NCBI GenBank assembly: GCA_020633055.1
Contig: JACKEJ010000013.1
Span: 62,001 to 126,000 of the forward strand
Reading direction: 5' to 3'
Length of the DNA: 64,000 bases
Source: Sandaracinaceae bacterium
Lineage (GTDB): Bacteria > Myxococcota_A > Polyangia > Polyangiales > Houyiibacteriaceae
The notes beneath the pieces were generated by a model, which was not told the origin of the DNA, made no database searches, and saw nothing but the letters and a program-made list of their open reading frames with translations. Each line of letters opens with the position of its first letter. The stretch's first letter is position 1. Below, one piece after another: positions 14,697-22,461 of this stretch. The translations under genes and the position numbers were made by a program.

Positions 14697-15617
14697 ATGG
14701 ACCTCGCGCTCTACGAGCAGCACGGCACCCTGCCTGATCGAGACGGGGTGCCGCTGTTTTATGGACTGGCTGGTCAGGGTCGGCCTGGGCTCCCGTTGGT
14801 GCTGAACGATGGGATCGGCTGCGACGGGTTCGCGTGGCGCTACCTGATGCCGCACCTCGCGCGCCGGCACCCCGTGGTGCACTGGAACTACCGCGCCCAC
14901 GGGCGCAGCGGCATGGGTCCGGGGTTGTCACGCCTGACCCTCCCCGCGTTGGCCGAAGACCTGCTGCGCCTGATGGACGGCCTGCAGCTCGAGCGAGCCG
15001 CGCTGGTGGGCCACTCCATGGGGACGCAGGTCGCCCTCGAGGCCTATCGGCTCGCCCCCGAGCGCGTGGCCGGGCTGGTGCTGTTGTGTGGGAGCTATGG
15101 GCGCATCACCCACACCTTCCGCGGCAACGACATGCTGCACCGCGTGCTGCCTGGCGTGAGCGCGCTGGTGGCGCGGCACCGCAGCGCGGCGCGTGGTGTG
15201 TTCGGGCGCATCCCAGCCAGCGTGGCGTATCGCCTGGGCACCCTCTCGGGTGAGATCGACGCGCGCACGTTCGGCCGAGCGGACTTCGAGCGCTACTGGG
15301 ACCACATCGCCACGATGGACCCCGACCGCTTCCTCTCGCTGCTGGACGCGGCGGGTAGCCACACGGCCGAGGATCTGCTCCCGCACGTGCGCACCCCCAC
15401 GCTGGTGGTCGCCGCGGACGGCGACACGTTCACCCCGCCCGCGCTGGCCGCCGAGATGGCCGAGCAGATCCCCGACGCCGAGCACTTCGTCGTGCGCGCC
15501 GCGAGCCATGCGGCGCCGGTGGAGCACCCGGACATCATCCAGCTGCGCATCGACAAGTTCCTGCGCGAACGGGTGGAGGGCGCGGCGGACGTCAGGGACG
15601 CGGCTGGGCTCGGCTGA
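14697..15617 (+). CDS. Alpha/beta-fold hydrolase
   Basis: This is a 306-residue hydrolase with an oxyanion-hole region (LPLVLNDGIGCDG), nucleophile elbow GHSMG (Ser107), acid region VVAADGDTFTPP and the C-terminal SHAAPVEHP histidine. The core is flanked by a helical cap (about 150-230). It resembles general esterases/lipases and haloperoxidase-like enzymes of the fold; the substrate is unknown. It lies 14 bases after the ribbon-helix-helix gene and is convergent with the next gene, only 16 bases apart. It appears complete. Confidence 0.88.
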   Translation: MDLALYEQHGTLPDRDGVPLFYGLAGQGRPGLPLVLNDGIGCDGFAWRYLMPHLARRHPVVHWNYRAHGRSGMGPGLSRLTLPALAEDLLRLMDGLQLERAALVGHSMGTQVALEAYRLAPERVAGLVLLCGSYGRITHTFRGNDMLHRVLPGVSALVARHRSAARGVFGRIPASVAYRLGTLSGEIDARTFGRADFERYWDHIATMDPDRFLSLLDAAGSHTAEDLLPHVRTPTLVVAADGDTFTPPALAAEMAEQIPDAEHFVVRAASHAAPVEHPDIIQLRIDKFLRERVEGAADVRDAAGLG

Positions 15618-15633
15618 GCCTGCCAGCGTGCGC

Positions 15634-16287
15634 TCACGCGTCGCGCGCGTGCACGCTCGCGCCGCACTGGCTGCACGGCCCCTCGTCCGCGTCGCTCTCC
15701 TTCCACAGCAGAGTGCGGCCCGCGCACCCCGGCTGGTCACAGCGGAACGAGGCCGCGAACGCCATGCGCGCCAGCTCCGACTCGGGGTAGTGCCGAAGCG
15801 CGCGCCGGTGCGCGACGCAGAGCGCCTTCCACAGCCGCCAGTCGTGCGGGCACCACAGCGCGAACTGGCTGACCATCGCGACCTGCGTCGCCACCCCCTC
15901 GGGGTACAGCGCGCCGCAGTCGTTGCCCCAGAGCACCAGCACGTAGCGGCGCTCCTGTGTGTCCGCGTCGACGACGTCCCACCACTCGATGGGGGCACCC
16001 AGCTGGTGCTCGAGGATGTCTTCGTTGTCTTCGAAGTAGGGCCACGGGTCGGTCAGGACCTCGGAGAGCCGCATGTCGGCGTGCATGCCCGCGGTCCACG
16101 CATTCAGGAGCTGCGCGTTCTCGACGTCGTCGAGCTCGTCCGCGGTCTTCGCGAGGACCGCCGGGCGCACCGCGTCGCCAGCCGGGAGCGCGGCCGGCTC
16201 CGGGGCGGTGGCGGCGCGATACGCGTGCGCCGGAGCGCTCCCTTCGCCCGTCTGGAGACATCGCCAACGCGTGAACACGAGGGTCAT
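15634..16287 (-). CDS. Unknown protein with C-terminal zinc-ribbon-like cysteines
   Basis: The start MTLVFTRWRCLQTGEG at 16287 gives 217 residues. The middle is Trp- and acid-rich (DPWPYFEDNEDILEHQLG, IEWWDVVDADTQ, then LVLWGNDCGALYP). The end has CDQPGC and CSQCG pairs, a likely zinc-binding knuckle. I do not recognise the family. It looks cytoplasmic, with no signal peptide or membrane helix. The gene lies downstream of, and in the same direction as, the radical SAM gene, with a 123-base gap, so it may or may not share its transcript. Confidence 0.65.
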   Translation of the reverse strand: MTLVFTRWRCLQTGEGSAPAHAYRAATAPEPAALPAGDAVRPAVLAKTADELDDVENAQLLNAWTAGMHADMRLSEVLTDPWPYFEDNEDILEHQLGAPIEWWDVVDADTQERRYVLVLWGNDCGALYPEGVATQVAMVSQFALWCPHDWRLWKALCVAHRRALRHYPESELARMAFAASFRCDQPGCAGRTLLWKESDADEGPCSQCGASVHARDA

Positions 16288-16410
16288 GCGCAGAGGGTCG
16301 CAAGTCGGCCGCAGCCCGTCCAGCGCGACGAGCCCAGGGATGAAGGACCTTCGGCGGGCAGCACCACGGGTTCGTGCTAGCCGGCGCGCACCCATCAGAG
16401 AACGCGGGGG

Positions 16411-17715
16411 TCAGAGCACCCGCAGCCGACGCCTGAGCGGGCCCAGGGCGTGGACGCTGCCGCCCTCGGCGCGCGCATGCAGCGCCGCCTCGAGAGGCAC
16501 GCCCGCGAGACTCGGCGCGTCCCTTGGGGGAAGGGGCTCGACGCGGATCTCGAAGCGCCCATGGTCGAAGGGTCGACCTCCCGCGGGCTCCACGCGCACG
16601 AGGCGCTCGTGCTTGCCTTCGGCCTCGAAGGCGAGGGCGCGGTGAATGCAGAGGGGGTTGTCCCCGGGCTTGCCCAGCCACGCGTGCGCCGTGTAGCTAC
16701 ACCCCCCGCGACAGACCTCGGCGTAGTAGCAGTCGCGACAGAAGCCGCTCAGGTCGTCGACCGTGCGGTCGGCCAGGCGGCGAATCGGCTCGCGCGCGAG
16801 CAGCTCGCGCAGGGGCGTCTCGCGCAGGTCGCCGCCTGCGTAGGCCGCGGTGGGGAGCGAGGGGCAGCCCTTGAGGGTTCCGTCGGCCTCGATGCCGAGC
16901 GCATACTCGCCGGCGTGGCAGCCGTGGAAGTGCGCGCCCTCCGCACCTCGAAAGCGGACCCACTCTTCGTACGGGCCGAAGTAGCCGATGTTGTTGCCGG
17001 GCCGCAGCCGCACCCCGTGGGGTTCCAGCAGGGTCTCTTGCAGAAACGCCAAGAGCGGGAACAGGTCCAGCAGGTCGATGGGCTGGAGCACCAGGTCGGC
17101 GCGGTCGGCGGCGTTTCCGAGCGGCACCGTGAGCTGCACGCGCCAGTCGGTCACGCCCAGCTCGACCATCAGCCGCGCGAGGGCTGGGAGCTCGGGCAGC
17201 GAGAGGCGGTTGATCTGGGTGTTGACCGACAGGTAGATGCGCGAAGCGCTGACACGACGCGCGGCAGCGAGGGCCGCGTCGAACGCTCCCTTGTGACCCC
17301 GCTGGGCGTCGTGGGTCTGGCCGATGCCGTCGATGGAGAGGCTGATCGCGCGCACGCCGGCGTCCTCGGCGGCGGCCACGCGGGCGTCGTCGAGCCCGAA
17401 GCCGCCGGTCGTCATCCCGACGACGATGCCGTGGCTCACCAAGCGGCGGACCAGCTGCGGCCAGTCGGGGCGCAGATAGGCTTCACCGCCGATGACGGTC
17501 ACCTCGCGCACCCCGACCTCGGCCAGCTGGTCGGCGACACCGAGCGCCTGCTCGGTGGTCAGCTCGCCCTCACGCGCGTCACCGGCGCGACTGCCGCAGT
17601 GCCGACAGCTGAGGTCGCAGGCCAGCGTCAGCTCCCAGACCACGTAGATGGGGTGCGGGGACGCGACGTCGGCGGGCCCGATGTCACGGACCGTGTTCGC
17701 CGGGCGACGCTTCAG
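16411..17715 (-). CDS. Radical SAM/SPASM-domain protein (peptide-maturase-like)
   Basis: This is a protein of about 434 residues. The radical SAM motif is CDLSCRHC (33-40), preceded by IYVVWELTLA; the core includes TVIGGEAYLRPDW and LSIDGIGQTHD. The C-terminal SPASM region carries many cysteines (CHAGEYALGIEADGTLKGCP; FCRDCYYAEVCRGGCSY; PLCIHRA), expected to hold extra 4Fe-4S clusters. SPASM enzymes commonly modify ribosomal peptides or proteins. No ATG or GTG lies at the expected start. A CTG at 17715 overlaps the upstream stop by a base arrangement like ATGA; a GTG at 17643 would remove 24 residues. The overlap ties it to the preceding lipoprotein gene, a candidate substrate. Confidence 0.88.
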   Translation of the reverse strand: MKRRPANTVRDIGPADVASPHPIYVVWELTLACDLSCRHCGSRAGDAREGELTTEQALGVADQLAEVGVREVTVIGGEAYLRPDWPQLVRRLVSHGIVVGMTTGGFGLDDARVAAAEDAGVRAISLSIDGIGQTHDAQRGHKGAFDAALAAARRVSASRIYLSVNTQINRLSLPELPALARLMVELGVTDWRVQLTVPLGNAADRADLVLQPIDLLDLFPLLAFLQETLLEPHGVRLRPGNNIGYFGPYEEWVRFRGAEGAHFHGCHAGEYALGIEADGTLKGCPSLPTAAYAGGDLRETPLRELLAREPIRRLADRTVDDLSGFCRDCYYAEVCRGGCSYTAHAWLGKPGDNPLCIHRALAFEAEGKHERLVRVEPAGGRPFDHGRFEIRVEPLPPRDAPSLAGVPLEAALHARAEGGSVHALGPLRRRLRVL

Positions 17716-18251
17716 AAGTCGAGCCCGTACGTCAGAGGGTTGTCGTGGCGCCCGTCCATGGTGGTGTACGTGGGCTCCGCGCGCCCCCCGCGCCTGCGTC
17801 TGTTGCTGGACGCAGCGGCCTCCTCGGCGGCCGCTGCGGCCTCCGCAGCCTCGGCAGCGGCGGTCGCTTCCGCCTCCGCGGCGAGGCGTGCCTCTTCGGC
17901 GGCGGCCTCCTCGGCGGCGGCCGCTTCGGCGGCGAGGCGCGCTTGCTCGGCCTCTGCCGCCTGCTGCGCGGCGCGCTGGGCGGCCAGCTCGGTCGCGCGG
18001 TCGGCAGCGGCCGCCTCCGCGGCCACCCGTTCCTGTTCGGCCGCCGAGGGACCGCACCCACCAAGCCCCACGAGCGAGGCGGCGAGCAGGCTCCCGCGCG
18101 CACCGAAGCGCGGCGCGGCGGACGGTTGGGCGCAGAACGGACACACCCGGTCCCGCGGTGTGGCGCCAGCGACGACGTGCCGACGACACGTCGGACAGCG
18201 CGTGAGCCCATCCGCGCTCTTCACCAGAAGGTGCTCATTCGACCGCTTCAT
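17712..18251 (-). CDS. Zinc-ribbon, Ala/Glu-helical lipoprotein-like protein; candidate radical SAM substrate
   Basis: The 179-residue product starts MKRSNEHLLVKSADGL. It has CPTCRRH and CPFCAQ pairs (zinc ribbon), then a hydrophobic segment with LGGCG like a lipobox, then about 80 residues of Ala/Glu/Gln-rich helix, probably coiled coil. It ends with a basic patch (NRRRRGGR) and the tail EPTYTTMDGRHDNPLTYGLDF, unlike the rest of the protein. A zinc ribbon before a lipobox is odd because lipoproteins normally have the lipobox at the N-terminus; the segment may simply be a membrane helix. Its stop overlaps the radical SAM gene start. The function is unknown. Confidence 0.7.
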   Translation of the reverse strand: MKRSNEHLLVKSADGLTRCPTCRRHVVAGATPRDRVCPFCAQPSAAPRFGARGSLLAASLVGLGGCGPSAAEQERVAAEAAAADRATELAAQRAAQQAAEAEQARLAAEAAAAEEAAAEEARLAAEAEATAAAEAAEAAAAAEEAAASSNRRRRGGRAEPTYTTMDGRHDNPLTYGLDF

Positions 18252-18326
18252 TGGTCGAGGGTACGCTCGATTCGGACGCAGGGACAACGTGGAACGAGAC
18301 GCTGCGAAGCAGAGGGACCCGAGGCG

Positions 18327-20147
18327 TCAGGCGCGCCGACGACGGACGCGCCTCATGGCCCCGAGCAGCACCAGCAAGCACAGCGACGCGACCGGCCCTG
18401 ACGTCTCTCCTTCGGACGCACCGCCGATACGACACCCGCAGCCGCTGGTCCCCGCTCCGCTGTCGGGCCCCGCGTCGGTCGTCCTCCCGGCGTCTCTCGG
18501 CAGCGAGGCGTCGCCCGGCACCGAGGCGTCGCCTGAGACACCACCGTCGCCCGAGACACCACCGTCGCCTGGCACGCCTGCGTCTGGTGACGGCGTGCAC
18601 GACGCGCTCGACTCGACGCAGGTCTCGTCGGCGGCGCACGGATCACCCTCCGAGGTACAAGCGCCCGCGGAGCATGTCTCGGCGCCGGTGCAGAACCGAC
18701 CATCGTCGACACAGGCCGTTCCGTCCGCGGCCAAGCCATTGTCCTGACACACGCCGTTCCCGTCGCAGGTGTCGTCGACCGTGCACTCGACGTCTTGGTC
18801 CCCGCACGCGCCGCCCGCGGCGACGAAGGCGTCGCTCGGGCACGACACACCGTTTCCGTCGCAGACTTCGGCCACATCGCACTCACCCGTCGAGGGACGG
18901 CACTCCGTCGCCGCAGACAGGACGCGATCGACGGGACACGCCGCGCCCGTGCCATCACACGTCTCGGCCACGTCACAGAGGTCTGCGCTGGGGCGGCACT
19001 CGACCCCCATGAGGAAGGAGTCGGCAGGACAGGTCGCGCTGTTCCCACTGCAGGTCTCGACGACGTCGCACTCGCCAGCGCTCCCACGGCACACGCCCCC
19101 GCCCGCGCGGAAGGAGCAGTTTGCAGCGCAACACCCGTTCGGATCGCCGTTCGCAGCGCCAGCGTCGCAGTCCTCACCCATGTCCAGCGTCGCGTTGCCG
19201 CAGGTCATGGTGACGGTGACCGTGGCGCTCGACGAGCACGGGCCGTTGGTGATGGTCCAGGTGAGGATCGAGGGCCCGGGCGGGAGGTTCTGCGCCACGG
19301 CGTTCGGAGCGTTGGCCGAGGGCGAGAAGGTGACCCCGGGAGGGCCCGTCCAGGTCCCCGTTCCCGAGGCTGGCGCCGCATTTCCGCCCAAGGGCGCGCT
19401 CTGACCGGTGGTGGTGCCGTGGTCGGATCCCACCGTGGCGGCGACGTCGCGATAGACCGAGATGCTCTGCGTCGTGGCGCAGACGCCGAATGTGTAGGTG
19501 AGCGTGACCGCCTGGAGCGAGCCGCTCGGGGTGGGGGCCGTGAACATGGAGCCGTTCACCCCCGGCCCGCTGAACGTTCCGCGGTCGCCGCTCCCCGGAT
19601 AGACGTTGCCGGAGGTCACCCGCGCGGGGGTGGCCACCAACGTCCGCGTCTGACCTTCACACATGGCCGAAGACGCGGAGGTGAAGGACAGGTTGTTGTT
19701 CTGTCGAACCGCGAGGGGCGCCGTCGCGGTCGTCACCGTCGTCTGGCAGTTGTACTGGTTGAGGCTCGTGCGGGCGTAGTCCGAGAACGTCGACGTGTAC
19801 GTCACGCTCGCCGTCGTGCCAGAACACAGCGGCCCATTGTCGTCGTTGTAGAACGCCGCCGGTGGCACGCTCGCGCCCCCCTCATACCCAGTGAGCTGCG
19901 TGTCCACGTTCGAACCACAGGTCGAGAACGAGTAGCTGCCGCCGGACAAGAGCGGCGTCCGGATGTACTGATTCAACGTCACGTCGAAGGTGTTGAACTG
20001 ACCGCAGGTCGCGCTCGGTACGAGCTCTCCCCAGTAGAGGGTCCCTCTCGGACACTGAGCGCGCAGGTGTTGCGGCGCCACGAACGTCGTCAGGAATGCG
20101 CACGAGAAGAACGCGATCGACCTCGCGACCGACGCAGGGCTCTGCAT
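18327..20147 (-). CDS. Secreted cysteine-rich protein with MYXO-CTERM-like sorting tail
   Basis: The 606-residue protein has a signal peptide (to about LRAQC). The N-terminal 330 residues are beta-rich and Ser/Thr/Gly-rich, with Ig-like repeats. Residues of about 330-520 form a cysteine-rich region with repeats such as ECDVAEVCDGNGVSCPSDAF, beginning CGNATLDMGEDCD, as in myxobacterial disintegrin-like/DUF4215-type repeats. A Gly/Asp linker made of short tandem repeats (GDGGVS) leads to GCGCRIGG, a hydrophobic helix and RRVRRRR, the layout of the MYXO-CTERM sorting signal. It is probably displayed on or released from the cell surface. A strong AGAGGAG site lies seven bases before the ATG. Confidence 0.88.
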   Translation of the reverse strand: MQSPASVARSIAFFSCAFLTTFVAPQHLRAQCPRGTLYWGELVPSATCGQFNTFDVTLNQYIRTPLLSGGSYSFSTCGSNVDTQLTGYEGGASVPPAAFYNDDNGPLCSGTTASVTYTSTFSDYARTSLNQYNCQTTVTTATAPLAVRQNNNLSFTSASSAMCEGQTRTLVATPARVTSGNVYPGSGDRGTFSGPGVNGSMFTAPTPSGSLQAVTLTYTFGVCATTQSISVYRDVAATVGSDHGTTTGQSAPLGGNAAPASGTGTWTGPPGVTFSPSANAPNAVAQNLPPGPSILTWTITNGPCSSSATVTVTMTCGNATLDMGEDCDAGAANGDPNGCCAANCSFRAGGGVCRGSAGECDVVETCSGNSATCPADSFLMGVECRPSADLCDVAETCDGTGAACPVDRVLSAATECRPSTGECDVAEVCDGNGVSCPSDAFVAAGGACGDQDVECTVDDTCDGNGVCQDNGLAADGTACVDDGRFCTGAETCSAGACTSEGDPCAADETCVESSASCTPSPDAGVPGDGGVSGDGGVSGDASVPGDASLPRDAGRTTDAGPDSGAGTSGCGCRIGGASEGETSGPVASLCLLVLLGAMRRVRRRRA

Positions 20148-20577
20148 GATGGGCTCCTCTTGATGTCATCGGTCTACGACCAAGAGTCGCGTCGCGATGC
20201 CCGGCTGCCAAAGGGGGGGAGCCGCCCAAGACACCTGCTGCAGCCCGCGCAGGACGCTCCGTGAATGACGGCACGAGACTCATACCAGATGCGAGCACCA
20301 GCGGTCGAGGAACCTGCGCACGGAGCGATGCGAGCTGGCGGGATGGTGGTCACCGATCAGTGACAGACGGCGGGAGCGGCCTCGTCGCGCAGAGCGCTTG
20401 GTGCGGATGGGCGGGCTCGTGGTGTGCACCGACTGGACGACGCGTGCGCCCTGACTGGCAACGCGGTTCGAACACCGTTCTGGCGGCGAAGAGCCGCCCC
20501 CACGGGGCTGTCCCGGGGTACCCTCGCGCGGCGCGCCCCGTGGGTCGTTCGTGCGCGCGTGACAGAACGGAGCAGCC
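20148..20577. other. Intergenic region, divergent promoters
   Basis: This gap of 430 bases lies between the MYXO-CTERM-type gene (minus) and the YbjQ-like gene (plus). No coding frame with recognisable features was seen. It holds the ribosome-binding sites of both genes (AGAGGAG on the minus strand near 20157 and GGAG near 20570). A GGTTCGAAC word near 20468 looks like a tRNA T-loop, but no acceptor stem surrounds it. Confidence 0.5.
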
Positions 20578-21834
20578 ATGTTCATCAGCGGAATGTCGGG
20601 CAACGAGATCTACTGCCTGGCTCAGAAGGGCTTCACCCCCGGCGAGATCGCCGTGGGCAACAGCGTCTACTCCATGGGCCTCGGCGGCGCGCTCGGCGCC
20701 CTCGGGCGCAGCGTCTCGGGCGGCGAGATCCGCCAGATCACCGAGCTCATCAGCGACGGCCGGCACTCGGCCATCTCGCGCATGGAGCAGGAGGCCCAGC
20801 GGCACGGCGCGCAGGGGGTGACCGGGGTCGAGACCACGCTCGGCACCATGGCGGGCTTCACCGAGTTCTTCTCGCAAGGGACGGCCGTCCACACGAACCA
20901 GGGCTTGCCGTTCTTCTCGTCGGCGGCCAGCGGCATCGAGCTCTACTGCCACCTCGACGCGGGCTACCAGCCCGTGAAGTTCGTCATGGGCAACATCGCG
21001 TACGCGCTGGGCATCGGGCGCGGGCTGAGCGGCAGCGTCCGCACGCTGGCGCGGGGCGAGGTGAAGGAGTTCTCGTCCATGTACAACGAGATCCGCCACA
21101 CGGCGCTCGCCCGCCTGCGCCAAGAGGCGGCGGCGGCCAACGCGAACGCGGTGGTGGACGTGCAGGTGCGCATGCTCCCGTACGGGCCGGGCACAGTGGA
21201 GCTGCTGCTCACCGGCACGGCCTCGCGGCACCCCCTGCTCTCGAGCGGACCCGTCCCGCAGGAGCAGGTGGTCACCAGCGAGCTGACCGGCGAGGAGCTG
21301 TGGAACCTGGCCGCGATGGGCTACGTGCCGCACCAGCTCGTCATGGCCACCAGCGTCTACTCGCTGGGCGTGTCGGCCAGCATCGGGGCGCTGTTCAAGA
21401 GCATCCAGCGGGGCGAGCTGCCGGAGGTGACGCAGCTCATCTACCAGGCGCGCGAGAACGCCCTCGAGCTCATCCGCAAAGAGGCCCAGGCGCTGGGCGC
21501 CGAGCGGGTCATCGGCAACCGCCTGCAGATCCGGGAGATCGGCTCGGGCCTGGTGGAGGTCGTGGCGCTGGGCACGGCCGTGCGCCGCGGACCGGAGGGC
21601 ATGCGCCCCCAGACGCCACAGCTCATCCCGCAGGCCGTCATCGTGGACAAGAGCTCGCGTAAGACCGACGAGAGCGTCACCGGCTTGGGCGCTCCGCTGG
21701 GAGGGCCGATGGCGCGCGCGCAGCATGCGCAGAACTCCGCTGGGGCCCGCGCGGTGGGGCTCATCGTCGGTCTCTTCACCCTGCTCTTCACCTGCTGCCT
21801 GTCGGGGCTGATCCCCTTCCTGGCTCAACAATGA
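20578..21834 (+). CDS. Triple YbjQ/DUF74-domain protein with C-terminal membrane helix
   Basis: The 418-residue protein contains three tandem copies of a domain of about 100 residues. They begin SGNEIYCLAQKGFTPGEIAV (about 5), SGIELYCHLDAGYQPVKFVM (about 120) and TGEELWNLAAMGYVPHQLVM (about 240). Each continues with a Gly-rich Y(S/A)LG(V/L/I) strand, a helix with (R/E)(H/N)xAL or similar, and a closing strand ending G(T)A. This matches the YbjQ/UPF0145 (heavy-metal-binding-like) fold, normally a single-domain homopentamer. A linker of about 45 residues leads to one membrane helix (GLIVGLFTLLFTCCLSGLIP). The function is unknown. It lies 60 bases before the sigma-factor gene. GGAG precedes the ATG. 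Confidence 0.83.
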   Translation: MFISGMSGNEIYCLAQKGFTPGEIAVGNSVYSMGLGGALGALGRSVSGGEIRQITELISDGRHSAISRMEQEAQRHGAQGVTGVETTLGTMAGFTEFFSQGTAVHTNQGLPFFSSAASGIELYCHLDAGYQPVKFVMGNIAYALGIGRGLSGSVRTLARGEVKEFSSMYNEIRHTALARLRQEAAAANANAVVDVQVRMLPYGPGTVELLLTGTASRHPLLSSGPVPQEQVVTSELTGEELWNLAAMGYVPHQLVMATSVYSLGVSASIGALFKSIQRGELPEVTQLIYQARENALELIRKEAQALGAERVIGNRLQIREIGSGLVEVVALGTAVRRGPEGMRPQTPQLIPQAVIVDKSSRKTDESVTGLGAPLGGPMARAQHAQNSAGARAVGLIVGLFTLLFTCCLSGLIPFLAQQ

Positions 21835-21894
21835 CTCTCACCTCGTCCGAAAATAGTTGGTCACAAAGGGGGCGCTCACGAGCACTCCCTGTCG

Positions 21895-22461
21895 ATGGAG
21901 GCGCACGCAACACCCATGAACGAGCCTGATCCCATCGCCGATGCGATTCGCCTAGGGGCCTATCGCGACGCGGTGGCTCTCTCGGCTCGCCACCACGGAC
22001 CCGCCCTCGGACGCTTCTGCATGGCCCTCCTGGGCGATGTGGGAGAGGCCGAGGAGACCACCCAAGAGACGCTGATCGCCGCGTACGACGCCTTCCCCCA
22101 GTATCGGGGCGAGGGCAGCGTGCGCGGCTTTCTGTTCGGCATCGCGCGACGACAGTGCGCGAAGCGTCTCACCACGCGGGTGCGTCGTGAGCGGCGGCTA
22201 CAGCTGGTGCACGACGCGAGCCCGGACGCCCAGACGCCCGCCGATCTCCTGGATCGGCGGCGCCGGGCGTTGCGGGTGCGCGACGCGCTCGAGCTGCTGA
22301 AGCCGAGCGAACGCGAAGCCGTGGTGCTGCGCTACGAGAGTGGGCTCGCCTACCGGGAGATCGCCGAGCTGATGGCGATCGACGAGGCGGCCGCTCGCAA
22401 GCGCGTCAGCCGTGCGCTCCTCCAGCTCCGATCGACTCTGAACGACGAGGTGACCCGATGA
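21895..22461 (+). CDS. ECF-family RNA polymerase sigma factor
   Basis: This is a 188-residue sigma factor of the extracytoplasmic-function group. Region 2 includes EETTQETLIAAYDAFPQYRG and the promoter -10-recognising helix with FLFGIARRQCAKRL. Region 4 includes LKPSEREAVVLRYESGLAYR, then EIAELMAIDEAAARKRVSRA, the -35-binding helix-turn-helix. The ATG at 21895 is used; an ATG at 21916 (MNEPDP) is equally possible. The last four bases overlap the next gene, whose N-terminus looks like an anti-sigma/zinc-finger-type region, a standard sigma/anti-sigma pairing. Confidence 0.93.
   Translation: MEAHATPMNEPDPIADAIRLGAYRDAVALSARHHGPALGRFCMALLGDVGEAEETTQETLIAAYDAFPQYRGEGSVRGFLFGIARRQCAKRLTTRVRRERRLQLVHDASPDAQTPADLLDRRRRALRVRDALELLKPSEREAVVLRYESGLAYREIAELMAIDEAAARKRVSRALLQLRSTLNDEVTR

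Noticed and set aside
17643..18189. A much longer N-terminus for the radical SAM protein
   Set aside because: The upstream part of that frame is Arg/Gly-rich shadow of the lipoprotein gene, which has a better coding signature.
20455..20490. A tRNA T-loop-like GGTTCGAAC
   Set aside because: No 7-bp acceptor stem, D-arm or anticodon arm can be drawn around it at tRNA spacing, and it lies in an ordinary intergenic region.
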